Assembly: GCA_050014415.1 (NCBI GenBank)
Contig: JBEKDJ010000161.1
Coordinates: forward strand, 1-16,578
Length of the DNA: 16,578 bases
DNA from: JBEKDJ01 sp050014415
Lineage (GTDB): Bacteria > Desulfobacterota > BSN033 > UBA1163
Direction: 5' to 3'
In this document: piece after piece, positions 6,437-14,085 of the stretch
How positions within the stretch are numbered: position 1 is the first letter of the stretch
Layout of the letters: each line of letters starts with the position of its first letter
The notes under the pieces: generated by a model
Database searches by the model: none
Told to the model about the DNA's origin: nothing
What the model saw: only the letters and a program-made list of their open reading frames with translations
Translations under genes and position numbers: made by a program

Positions 6437-7346
6437 TCGGTACCTTTCCGATGGAAAAAGTTTGTAACTCCTTTGTTTCCGAAGCAGGACATAATTTACC
6501 TTTAGCGGAATACCCACCTCGCTGGTTTCTCCAGAAAATCTTAGTCAGCCAAATGCCAGCCTGGATACCCTCTCGCCATAACTGGATCGTTGACTTCTCA
6601 CTCCGCAGAAAAAAAGTCACAGGAAGCTCTGCGCTCTGAAAGTCGAAACCGACACAACAGAGAAAGAACTCTAAGTCAAAGAGGAACCCCGGACAGGTCT
6701 GGTGCGAAAAGGCCACTTCTGCCATGCGATGGGACATAGCCTTAATCCCAGCCTGAGTATCAGAGGTTTTGATGGGAAACAGTAACCGTACAATGCGGTT
6801 GAAGATAAGACCGAAACAGTGACGTCGATATACTAAATGGAGTAGAGGAACAGGCATGTCAAAATGGCTTTGAGGTAATCGCCGATTTCCACTCACGAAG
6901 TCAACCCCATCCGCCAGAAGCTTCGCTGCTGTGGTAAAGAAGGATGGATCATAGGGGAAGTCCGCATCCGTGAAGAACACCCATTCCCCAAGCGATTGGG
7001 CAAACCCTGCTCGGAGGGCAGCGCCTTTGCCCGGAGGCACTTGATGGTTAAGCACCTTCACTTCAAGAAATCGACTTGCCAACTCCTCTGCCACAGTATA
7101 GGTCTGATCTCCCTCAACACGAGGTCCATTCGGGATGAGGATGATCTCGAATGCATTCGGAAATTGGGTCTGCAAATAATCTCGTATTGAGATGACAGTA
7201 TGCTCAAGGACACTGCTACAGCGGTGCGCGGGAATGAGAAGGGATAAACGTAGTCCGTTATTTTGCGTCTGCGCCATGGCTGTTGGCGATAGAGATTGAA
7301 TTTCCTTTAAAGGAGCCAATCTTTTTCTCCCCCAAGGTCCTTTCAC
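6411..7346 (-). CDS. GT2 polyprenyl-phosphate glycosyltransferase (DPM1/ArnC/FlmF2-like)
   Basis: The GT-A family 2 fold is shown by LSLLIPAH (residues 34-41), EIILIPNG, GKGAALRAG (106-114) and the nucleotide-metal motif FFTDADFPYDP with DAD at 127-129. SGNRRLP and DTQAGIKAM (196-204) match the DTQCGFK signature of dolichyl/undecaprenyl-phosphate sugar synthases. No C-terminal membrane helices are present, unlike ArnC and GtrB, so it resembles single-domain DPM1 enzymes. It should transfer a sugar from a nucleotide donor to polyprenyl phosphate at the inner membrane. It is first in the block with the deacetylase and ArnT-like genes, so an N-acetylhexosamine donor is likely. The start is uncertain: GTG 7346 has no clear ribosome binding site, while TTG 7319 has GGGGGAG seven bases upstream and would drop nine residues. 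A promoter candidate lies at 7384-7412. Confidence 0.83.
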   Translation of the reverse strand: MKGPWGRKRLAPLKEIQSLSPTAMAQTQNNGLRLSLLIPAHRCSSVLEHTVISIRDYLQTQFPNAFEIILIPNGPRVEGDQTYTVAEELASRFLEVKVLNHQVPPGKGAALRAGFAQSLGEWVFFTDADFPYDPSFFTTAAKLLADGVDFVSGNRRLPQSHFDMPVPLLHLVYRRHCFGLIFNRIVRLLFPIKTSDTQAGIKAMSHRMAEVAFSHQTCPGFLFDLEFFLCCVGFDFQSAELPVTFFLRSEKSTIQLWREGIQAGIWLTKIFWRNQRGGYSAKGKLCPASETKELQTFSIGKVPSGPALYKR

Positions 7347-7383
7347 TACTTATCATGATAACAGCAATCCTGAATTTCTATAC

Positions 7384-7412
7384 ATAATAAAGAAAAGGTG
7401 GTTAAAAAACAA
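7384..7412 (-). promoter_or_regulatory. Putative sigma-70-like promoter for the GT2-deacetylase-ArnT-like block
   Basis: On the minus strand, TTGTTT (7412-7407) and TATTAT (7389-7384, five of six matches to the -10 consensus) are separated by 17 bases. Transcription would start near 7377, about 30 bases before the GTG start of the GT2 gene. The -35 is weak (three of six), as expected for an activator-dependent promoter. This is a by-eye prediction. Confidence 0.4.
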
Positions 7413-7422
7413 GCGAATTTTA

Positions 7423-7438
7423 ATTAAGATTCCTTAAT
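7423..7438 (-). promoter_or_regulatory. TTAA-centred dyad, possible OmpR/PmrA-class operator
   Basis: ATTAAGGAATCTTAAT on the minus strand is a perfect 6+6 inverted repeat with a four-base spacer. Read as direct half sites, it gives TTAAG and TTAAT ten bases apart. PmrA boxes are YTTAAK-N5-YTTAAK (eleven-base period), so this is close but not exact. It lies just upstream of the predicted -35, about 46-61 bases before the inferred start site, where OmpR-class activators usually bind. It could instead be an AT-rich hairpin after the DUF1232 gene. Confidence 0.35.
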
Positions 7439-7484
7439 AGTGAAAAAGGAGCAATTGAATGATTTGCGAGAACCATCTGTGCCA

Positions 7485-7937
7485 TCAGTTGAGAACCATG
7501 TCCCAATCTCTGATAACCCTTGCAGTTAAAAGAATACCCGATGATGCAAAGAGAAGCCAGATGACAATGATCACCGAAACAGCAACCCAATTTGGGGTCT
7601 CTTCCAAGCCATGGCCGTATGAGCCTTTTCTCGACAATCCGCCAAAACAGCTGGAGGAATCTATCCTTATTACAAAAGTAATACCGATTGGAACCAAAAT
7701 GAGGTCATCCACATACCCTAAGATGGGGATGAAGTCTGGAATCAGGTCGATGGGACTAAAGACATACCCGATGACACAAGCGATCAGAAGTTTTGCATAC
7801 CAGGGAACTCGAGGATCTTTGTAGGCGAGGTAAATGGCGTCCCTCTCTGTTTTGAGCTGGCCTGCCCGCCGTTTCCCTATATGGAAAATCTTCTTTTTCG
7901 GTTTCACCCTACCCTCGATTTGCTCTCCTCTTATCAT
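7485..7937 (-). CDS. DUF1232 (YkvA-family) membrane protein
   Basis: Numbered from ATG 7937, this 150-aa protein contains the DUF1232 core. YKDPRVPWYAKLLIACVIGYV leads into SPIDLIPDFIPILGYVDDL (residues 61-79), the defining motif of the YkvA family, followed by a hydrophobic segment. A further hydrophobic helix (about 117-138) lies near the C terminus, beyond the usual domain. The N terminus is basic and probably cytosolic. The family is widespread but has no established biochemical role. ATG 7937 is preferred over the longer TTG start at 7964 because GGGAG sits eight bases upstream. It lies between the two-component system and the lipid-modification block on the same strand, with gaps on both sides, so co-transcription is uncertain. 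Confidence 0.82.
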   Translation of the reverse strand: MIRGEQIEGRVKPKKKIFHIGKRRAGQLKTERDAIYLAYKDPRVPWYAKLLIACVIGYVFSPIDLIPDFIPILGYVDDLILVPIGITFVIRIDSSSCFGGLSRKGSYGHGLEETPNWVAVSVIIVIWLLFASSGILLTARVIRDWDMVLN

Positions 7938-7991
7938 ACACCTTGCTCCCTTTCTCTTTTGCAAAGGAGCGAATATTCTATCTCACTTTAA

Positions 7992-8024
7992 CAAAAAAGA
8001 AAGGTCAGATGAGGATGAATCTGA
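7992..8024 (-). terminator. Possible weak intrinsic terminator after the histidine kinase
   Basis: On the minus strand, TCAGAT (8024-8019) and ATCTGA (8010-8005) form a six-pair stem with an eight-base loop. They are followed within a few bases by CTTTCTTTTTT, a T-rich tract at 8002-7992. It lies about 55 bases past the kinase stop (8078) and before the DUF1232 gene. The stem is short and AT-rich, so termination may be partial. Confidence 0.4.
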
Positions 8025-8077
8025 TATGAAGCTTTCTTGACAGTGATCATTCGGGAGGTCGGAATTCGGTCGAGATC

Positions 8078-9508
8078 TCAGGTTTGTTGAATGGGTAGAT
8101 AGACGGTGAACGTTGAACCCTGGTTCAGTTCGCTCTTGCATTCAATCCTCCCGTGGTGTGCCTGAGCAATCCATTCGGCGATATTCAATCCCAGGCCCAC
8201 TCCACCCGTCTCTTTTGATCGGGACTTATCCACACGATAGAAGCGCTTGAAGATCTTCTCCTGCTCCTCTTGAGGAATTCCAATTCCGGAATCCTGCACT
8301 TTTACGGAGAGGTTCTCCTCGTTTTTCTCAAGTAAGACATGGATCGATCCCCTGTTAGTATATTTAATCGCGTTGTCGATCAAGTTAGTGAAAAGCTGTT
8401 GAAGGCGGACTTTGTCTCCCATCACCACCACGTCTACGGCGGCATCAACATCGAGGCTTATCCCTTTCTGCTCAGCCAGAATCTGGAAGAGATTGCAGAT
8501 GTCCCTGATCAGAAGGTCCACACGAAGAGGCGACATCTTCAACTCCACCTGGGTCGCATCGAATTTAGAAAGGAGAATCAAATCGTTTATCATCTGATTT
8601 AAGTGGTCAAACTCTTCTATGAAATAGGCTAACCCTTCCTGATACTCCTCGGATGTCCTTTCCTTCGAAAGGAGGACCTCTGCCTCCCCCCTCATCGCGC
8701 AAAGGGGGGTCTTCAGTTCATGAGAGACGTCCGCCGTAAATTCGGCCATCCGTTTGAAAGAACTCTCTAGTCTCACAATCATCTCATTGATCGTTCGGAT
8801 GAGGTCATCCATCTCATCATCTGTCCCTCTCGGATGCAGCCTCTCCCCCAGATTTTCTGAGGTAATCGTTCGAGTCTTCGAGGCAACGTAGCCGATCGGA
8901 GAAAGAGACCTTCTGGCCAGTATCCACCCTCCCAGGGTACCCAGTATCAGGATGATAGGAAGGACTGACAAAATACTGTTTCTAAAATGCGCCAGATTCT
9001 GTCTCACAAAATAAAGATGGGTCCCTAGCTGAATGATTTCAGCGAGTTTTCCATTCTCATAAACGGGCGTGCTGATGATACGAAATGCTTCTCTTCTTCC
9101 TGGAGAATAAACTTCCTCCCGGGTCTCCTTCCCGTTCTTAGCATTCGCTAGAACTCGATCATGAGCAACATATTCCATCTCTCGAAACTCTTTCGAAACA
9201 TGAAGCGTCTTCCCCTCTTCATCCAGAATTTGGAAAAAATAGGGATAGTACTTTCTCGCCATCACTTCATCTTCGAATCTCATCAGAAAATATGTCTCTT
9301 TCTGTTCTTGGGATAAAACCCTCTCCATTTCTTTCGTCTCATCAAGGAGAAATTGATCAACCTCTTTGAGGAGTCGATATCTCAGGGCTAAATAGAGGAA
9401 TGTGCAGACCACCAGGGCAGAGATCAAGAAGGTGAAGACGTACCAAAGGGTCATCTTGAAGTCTGTCCTTCGATAGAACCTACCCCCGGTCTTCCAGGAC
9501 ATAACCAA
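8078..9508 (-). CDS. Membrane sensor histidine kinase (CusS/OmpR-partner type)
   Basis: This 476-aa kinase has a complete architecture. TM1 (about residues 21-43) is followed by a periplasmic sensor of about 135 residues and TM2 (about 179-198). A HAMP linker (about 199-250) leads to the HisKA helix FTADVSHELKTPL with phospho-acceptor His263, then HATPase_c with the N box LFTNLIDNAIKYT (Asn374, Asn379), DSGIG (406-410) and GGVGLGL (435-441). TADVSHELKTPL and RFYRVDKSRS wording is typical of the CusS/heavy-metal sensor group, but the signal here is not predictable. The sensor contains LSQEQ, a run of Tyr/Phe (YYPYFFQILDEEG) and an acidic stretch, with no clear metal site. Its start overlaps the end of the response-regulator gene by 29 bases (ATG 9502 is another option). 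The pair is thus an operon, and the kinase should phosphorylate that regulator. Confidence 0.93.
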   Translation of the reverse strand: MVMSWKTGGRFYRRTDFKMTLWYVFTFLISALVVCTFLYLALRYRLLKEVDQFLLDETKEMERVLSQEQKETYFLMRFEDEVMARKYYPYFFQILDEEGKTLHVSKEFREMEYVAHDRVLANAKNGKETREEVYSPGRREAFRIISTPVYENGKLAEIIQLGTHLYFVRQNLAHFRNSILSVLPIILILGTLGGWILARRSLSPIGYVASKTRTITSENLGERLHPRGTDDEMDDLIRTINEMIVRLESSFKRMAEFTADVSHELKTPLCAMRGEAEVLLSKERTSEEYQEGLAYFIEEFDHLNQMINDLILLSKFDATQVELKMSPLRVDLLIRDICNLFQILAEQKGISLDVDAAVDVVVMGDKVRLQQLFTNLIDNAIKYTNRGSIHVLLEKNEENLSVKVQDSGIGIPQEEQEKIFKRFYRVDKSRSKETGGVGLGLNIAEWIAQAHHGRIECKSELNQGSTFTVYLPIQQT

Positions 9509-10157
9509 CCCCTTTCACGGTGTGGAGAAGCTTTGGCTCAAAATCTCTATCGATCTTATTGCGAAGGTGAGAAACATGAACGTCAACGACATTGGTAGAA
9601 GTGTCGAAATGATAATCGAAGATCTTTTCAGAGATCATGGTCCGGGTGATGATCTGGGCCGGGTGCCTCATGAAAAACTCAAGAAGAACATATTCTTTTG
9701 GGGTAAGTTCGATCTTCGCTTTTTCCCGAAAAACCCGATGCCCATCGGGTTCCAAAATGAGGTTAGCTACCTGTAATCTCGAGATGGAGGGAACTGTCTT
9801 GCCTCTTCTGAGAATAGCCTGAATCCTGGCCAGCAACTCATTAAAAGAGAACGGTTTGGTTAAGTAGTCATCCGCCCCCAAATTCAAGCCTTTAACAATA
9901 TCATCCTCTGAATCCTTAACCGTCAGAAAGATCACCGGAGTTTGAATATCCTTGGATCTGATTTCCTTCAGAACCTCTCTTCCATCCATTTTCGGAAGCA
10001 GGATATCGAGGACGATCAGATCGTATTTCATATGAAGGACGGAGTTCAGTCCCTCTTCTCCATTGGTGGCTACATCCACAGAGAAGGAATTCTCCAACAA
10101 CCCTTTCTTGACGAATCGAGCAATGCCTTTGTCGTCTTCAACCAATAAGATCCTCAT
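9480..10157 (-). CDS. OmpR/PhoB-class response regulator
   Basis: The receiver domain (residues 1-115) begins MRILLVEDD with the acidic pair Asp8/Asp9. Phospho-acceptor Asp51 sits in LIVLDILLP, with Thr79 (FLT) and Lys101 (TKPF). A winged-helix DNA-binding domain (about 128-222) follows, with ELTPKEYVLLEFFM, a recognition segment STNVVDVHVSHLRNKI and the wing HTVKGVGYVLE. All switch residues are present. It should bind direct or inverted repeats upstream of target genes after phosphorylation by the overlapping kinase. The start ATG is only 15 bases from the divergent lnt start, so its promoter must lie within the lnt 5' region. The ribosome binding site is weak. Targets are unknown; the lipid-modification block downstream on the same strand is a candidate. 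Confidence 0.94.
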   Translation of the reverse strand: MRILLVEDDKGIARFVKKGLLENSFSVDVATNGEEGLNSVLHMKYDLIVLDILLPKMDGREVLKEIRSKDIQTPVIFLTVKDSEDDIVKGLNLGADDYLTKPFSFNELLARIQAILRRGKTVPSISRLQVANLILEPDGHRVFREKAKIELTPKEYVLLEFFMRHPAQIITRTMISEKIFDYHFDTSTNVVDVHVSHLRNKIDRDFEPKLLHTVKGVGYVLEDRG

Positions 10158-10172
10158 TGGAACTTATTCTAG

Positions 10173-11705
10173 ATGGAAACGATGAAAAGAAGGGACATCT
10201 TGCTTAGTCTCCTCTCAGGCATTCTCCTTATCTTTTCTTTCCCAAGATTCGATCTCGAATTTTTGGCCTGGTTTGCCTTGGTTCCACTCTTTTATTCTAT
10301 CGAAAGCAGGGAACTATGTTATAGTTTTAAGCTTGGCTTCTTGACTGGCGTCATCTCCTTTCTCGGCATCCTCTATTGGATCATTGTTGCAGTCCACACC
10401 TACGGTAACGTCCCATTGATTCCGAGTGGCCTCATCCTCCTGCTGTTGGTGATGTACCTGAGCCTCTTTATCGGCGCCTTTACATTCCTGACCCAACTGA
10501 TCCAGATACGCTCAGGACTTTCGTCCTTCTTCTTCACCCCCTTCCTCTGGGTCACCTTAGAATACCTCCGCTCCTTTCTTCTGACAGGCTTCCCATGGGC
10601 AAATCTGGGGCATTCTCAATATCTCAACCTTCCATTCATACAAATGGCGGATATCACCGGTGTCTATGGCCTCTCCTTCGTCATCCTATTAGTCAATGCC
10701 ACCCTCTTTTGGGTTCTTCATCAGTGGCCAAAAAGGCATTTCCCTTTTTGTGAGGTGACCCTCACCGCTTTCATCCTTTTGGGCTTCCTGATCTATGGAT
10801 ATGGAAAGATGAGGGCAATAGATCGGCAGGTACTTCGTCAACCCATCCTAAAGGTCGGACTGGTTCAGGGGAACATCGACCAATCCATCAAATGGGATGA
10901 ATCTTTCCAGAGAGAGACGTTGGAAATCTATGAGAGACTTTCATTCAAGGTGGCAGAGGGAAGACCAGACCTCATCATCTGGCCTGAGACAGCGACTCCC
11001 TTTTTCTTTCAAGATGCCACGGAGTACCAGCCCCTTGTTCTCAATATCCCTAAGAGGGCAGACACCTTTCTTCTCTTCGGTAGCCCTTCTTACCAGATTG
11101 GAAAAGGAAAGATAAATCATTATAACAGTGCCTACTTAGTCTCTCCATCGAGAGAGATGGTTGGCAGATACGATAAGATCCACCTGGTCCCCTTTGGAGA
11201 GTACGTCCCTTTGGGGGATTATCTATCTTTGGGATCTTTGGGAGAAGGAATTGGAGACTTCAAATCCGGAAAAGGAATCTTTAACTTTTCAATGCCTCAG
11301 GGCCAATTTGGCGTGCTAATCTGTTTTGAGATCATCTTTCCAAACCTTTGCCGAAGATTTGTGAAGAATGGGGCGGATTTTTTGGTCACCATCACAAATG
11401 ACGCCTGGTTCGGAAGAACCTCTGCCCCTTATCAGCATTTTGCTATTGCTACCTTCAGGGCGGTAGAGAACCGGGTGTTCATTGCAAGAGCTGCCAACAC
11501 AGGGATCAGTGGCTTCATCGATCCGAAAGGAAAGACTGTGAAAGAGGGAAGGATCTTTACGGAAGAGGCCATGAATGGAACGATTCATCTGATGAAGAGC
11601 AGGACGTTCTATACCGTGTACGGAGATGTCTTTGCCTGGATTTGTACCGGGTTCTCCATCTTTCTGTTAGGGTATGCATGCCTCCAAAAGCGAAGCAAAA
11701 AATAG
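10173..11705 (+). CDS. lnt: Apolipoprotein N-acyltransferase
   Basis: Lnt adds the third fatty acid to the N-terminal diacylglyceryl-cysteine of lipoproteins, using a phospholipid donor in the inner membrane. The 510-aa length matches the family. About six N-terminal helices include the conserved PRFDLEFLAWFALVPL and TGFPWANLGHSQY. The periplasmic nitrilase domain (about 226-480) carries the catalytic triad: Glu272 in IIWPETATPF, Lys335 in GRYDKIHLVPFGEYVPL and Cys384 in GVLICFEIIFP. TNDAWFGRTSAPYQHF and ENRVFIARAANTGISG complete the signature. A last helix lies near 485-503. ATG 10182 is an alternative start. It runs divergently from the response regulator with 15 bases between starts, and a NlpC/P60 lipoprotein follows after 21 bases, probably co-transcribed. 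Function is near certain from the intact active site. Confidence 0.96.
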   Translation: METMKRRDILLSLLSGILLIFSFPRFDLEFLAWFALVPLFYSIESRELCYSFKLGFLTGVISFLGILYWIIVAVHTYGNVPLIPSGLILLLLVMYLSLFIGAFTFLTQLIQIRSGLSSFFFTPFLWVTLEYLRSFLLTGFPWANLGHSQYLNLPFIQMADITGVYGLSFVILLVNATLFWVLHQWPKRHFPFCEVTLTAFILLGFLIYGYGKMRAIDRQVLRQPILKVGLVQGNIDQSIKWDESFQRETLEIYERLSFKVAEGRPDLIIWPETATPFFFQDATEYQPLVLNIPKRADTFLLFGSPSYQIGKGKINHYNSAYLVSPSREMVGRYDKIHLVPFGEYVPLGDYLSLGSLGEGIGDFKSGKGIFNFSMPQGQFGVLICFEIIFPNLCRRFVKNGADFLVTITNDAWFGRTSAPYQHFAIATFRAVENRVFIARAANTGISGFIDPKGKTVKEGRIFTEEAMNGTIHLMKSRTFYTVYGDVFAWICTGFSIFLLGYACLQKRSKK

Positions 11706-11726
11706 TCGAATCCATCTGCAATAAGA

Positions 11727-13148
11727 ATGATGCAAGGATATTCGGTGATCTCCATGATAGCCCCCTGCCATAACCAGGGCATCCGGTCGAGAGTTTTCGT
11801 CTTGATTCTCTTTTCAGCCCTCTTATTCAGCGGGTGTATCTCACATGAAAGACTCTATTACATTGCGCCTACCGTCACTCCTGGGATCCGCCCTGAAATG
11901 AATACTTCTGGGTTCTGGATCAGTCAGCATCCCTATCCGGATCGTATCATCCTGAACCGAGATCAGATTGAAGAATTTAATGCATCCATAGTCAATGAGT
12001 TGAAATCTGTGACCGATATCTTAGCTCACTCTCCTTTCTTGTATGGGCAAGAGCTGAAAGTGCGTCTTGAGCAATCCTATCGAAATTTCGTTGAGGGCGA
12101 ACACTATCAGGCTAATGGTCGGCTGGCTTCTCTCCGCTTCTTCTTGAAGATAAGAGAGAACATGGACCTTGAAGGAATCCCCAAAGAGGTCAAGACAGGC
12201 CACGGATTGATCATTCGATATGCCAACCAGAGGATCTTGCCCATCCGCGAAGGGCTCTATGTAGAGCGGGGAGATCTTGATTTTGATGAACTTCAGAATA
12301 GTGCCATGGATATTGGGACTCCCTTGATTATCCTCCATCAGAGCCTGGACAAGAATTGGTACTTCACCGTAAGTTCACTGAGTGAGGGATGGATTGAGGT
12401 TGACAAGGTGGCCCTTTGTACCGAGGAAGATCTGAAGGAATTCTCAAAACCTTCTGAATTCGTCGTGGTCACTGAACCCAAAGCAAATATCTTCCTCGAT
12501 CCCTTGCTCCTTAAGTATCACGGCAGTGCGAGGATGGGAACCAAACTTCCTTTGAGAAGGAGGATTGGGAAAGAGGTAGTTGAGATCACCCTACCCTCCA
12601 AAGACGAAGATGGAACTTACGCGCCCCTTCTTGGCTATCTTAACGAAAAGGAGGTCCATGTGGGTTATCTGAGCTATACCCCTCGCCATATGATCCAGCA
12701 GGCCTTTGAGCTCCTCAATGCTCCCTATGGCTGGGGAGACACGAATGAAGAGCAGGATTGTTCGAGGTTCATACACGAGGTCTTTTCGACCGCCGGGTTC
12801 ATGTTGCCGCGAAACTCCGCTGCTCAGGCCCAGGTGGGCAGATTGGTAGGTTCTTTTGATAAGGAAACTTCCTTGAATGAAAAGCTTGAAGTTCTTTCTC
12901 ACGAAGGGATCGGTGGAATCACCCTGCTGAGATTGAAAGGACATATCATGTTATTCCTTGGAATGGCTGACAGCCGTCCTTATGTCATTCATGAAATCTG
13001 GGGTTATAGACAGAAGACATGGAAGGGGGACATTGTGAGGGTAATCAATCGTGTCGCCGTAACAGACCTTTCTCTTGGAAAGGAGTCTAACAGGGGTTCC
13101 CTCCTCGAAAGGCTAATGACCGTAAGGACAATGACTAAGACCCGATGA
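11727..13148 (+). CDS. SH3/NlpC-P60 cell-wall hydrolase lipoprotein
   Basis: This 473-aa protein has a lipoprotein signal ending in LLFSGC, giving lipidated Cys37. The middle part (about 60-320) fits the N_NLPC_P60 clip plus SH3-type domains seen in the multi-domain bacterial NlpC/P60 lipoproteins. The C-terminal peptidase domain (about 320-455) has catalytic Cys345 in WGDTNEEQDCSRFIHEVF, His406 in RLKGHIMLFLG and a third polar residue, His422, in VIHEIWGY. Such enzymes cleave gamma-D-Glu-diaminopimelate bonds in peptidoglycan stem peptides. The protein should sit on a membrane facing the periplasm, with a lipidated N terminus made by the Lnt encoded immediately upstream. The start is not well marked: ATG 11727 lacks a clear ribosome binding site and ATG 11754 also gives a good signal peptide. 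Assignment of the family and active site is firm; the exact substrate is inferred. Confidence 0.9.
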   Translation: MMQGYSVISMIAPCHNQGIRSRVFVLILFSALLFSGCISHERLYYIAPTVTPGIRPEMNTSGFWISQHPYPDRIILNRDQIEEFNASIVNELKSVTDILAHSPFLYGQELKVRLEQSYRNFVEGEHYQANGRLASLRFFLKIRENMDLEGIPKEVKTGHGLIIRYANQRILPIREGLYVERGDLDFDELQNSAMDIGTPLIILHQSLDKNWYFTVSSLSEGWIEVDKVALCTEEDLKEFSKPSEFVVVTEPKANIFLDPLLLKYHGSARMGTKLPLRRRIGKEVVEITLPSKDEDGTYAPLLGYLNEKEVHVGYLSYTPRHMIQQAFELLNAPYGWGDTNEEQDCSRFIHEVFSTAGFMLPRNSAAQAQVGRLVGSFDKETSLNEKLEVLSHEGIGGITLLRLKGHIMLFLGMADSRPYVIHEIWGYRQKTWKGDIVRVINRVAVTDLSLGKESNRGSLLERLMTVRTMTKTR

Positions 13149-13191
13149 GTTCCTCCCGCATGGTCACGAAGTTGCGCCCGGGAAAAACCGG

Positions 13192-14085
13192 TCAGGCCAT
13201 TTGCTTCCTCTTTGTAATCTGTCGGTTGACCAAATAGATTCCACCGAGCACCAGGGCGCCGCCAAATATCTGATTCAGATTCAAGTACTCACCCAATATG
13301 GGGATCGATAAAAGCGCCGTTACAACCGGCTGCCCCAAGAGACACACCGAAACAGACGCTGCCCGAAGATAGCCCAATGAATAATTGATCGCTAACCAGC
13401 CACCCAGTTGAGATACTAAGCCTAATCCAGCAAGCGATGCCCATGTCTTGATCGAGTAACCTTTTAATGGCATCTTCAGAATGAGATTCATCAGAAGCAG
13501 TATCACCATGCTCGACGACACAGAAAGCGTCATAAGAGTCAATGTGTCCACACGGGCTCTCGCACGTTGAGTGGTCAGGAGATAGGCTGCATAGAATACG
13601 CTTGCGCCAATGGCTAGTCCGTCTCCGGTGTTCAAACTCAATCGCCGTAACGCATCAATGCCCACGATAAACGACATTCCGGCGATCGCAATGGCAAGCC
13701 CACTCCAGTAATGAGTCGATAAATATTCATGAAACAAGAACAGGGAGCCAAGACCTACCCATAGGGGTGCTGTGTTGGCTAACAGAGTTGCCGTTGCTGC
13801 AGAAGTGAGGAGAAGTCCTGTATTCCAAAGTGCCAAGTCGAAAGCGAAGAAGACTCCTCCTGCCATGATCAGTATGACGTCGCTCTTTGAAGGACGCAGT
13901 GATCGCCTCTTAAACCGCCAGGGGACCAACACGACACAAGCTACGAGCACACGGTAAAAGGCTGATACCGGGCCAGGCGCTCCTGCAATTTTCACAAAGA
14001 TTGCAGAACAACCGATACACATCACGCCAATGGCAAGGGCGCCATAGGCCAACCACAATCTATCGCTTGGACGCTCATTTGACAC
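13192..14085 (-). CDS. Ten-helix EamA-family drug/metabolite exporter
   Basis: This is a full-length EamA transporter of 297 aa with two repeats of about five helices. The first runs from AYGALAIGVMCIGCSAIFVK to the AGMSFIVGID end, the second from GDGLAIGASVFYAAYLLTTQ to GGALVLGGIYLVNR. Family landmarks include AFYRVLVACVVLVPW, LLANTAPLWVGLGS..LFHEYLS and SVCLLGQPVVTALLSIPILGEYL. It should export a small metabolite across the inner membrane, perhaps an amino acid or similar solute; the substrate is not predictable. The frame is open to 14232, but GTG 14085 has AGGAG five bases upstream and gives the normal family length, so the extra 49 residues are rejected. It converges with the NlpC/P60 lipoprotein gene (43 bases between stops) and has no operon partner. 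Confidence 0.9.
   Translation of the reverse strand: MSNERPSDRLWLAYGALAIGVMCIGCSAIFVKIAGAPGPVSAFYRVLVACVVLVPWRFKRRSLRPSKSDVILIMAGGVFFAFDLALWNTGLLLTSAATATLLANTAPLWVGLGSLFLFHEYLSTHYWSGLAIAIAGMSFIVGIDALRRLSLNTGDGLAIGASVFYAAYLLTTQRARARVDTLTLMTLSVSSSMVILLLMNLILKMPLKGYSIKTWASLAGLGLVSQLGGWLAINYSLGYLRAASVSVCLLGQPVVTALLSIPILGEYLNLNQIFGGALVLGGIYLVNRQITKRKQMA

Noticed and set aside
12021..12338. A 105-codon open frame antisense to the NlpC/P60 lipoprotein gene
   Set aside because: It lies wholly within a confidently assigned gene and shows no family motif or translation signal.
13149..13191. CCGG-AAAAA-CCGG-like hairpin between the convergent NlpC/P60 and EamA genes
   Set aside because: The stem is only four pairs and no T-run follows on either strand, so a bidirectional terminator is not supported.
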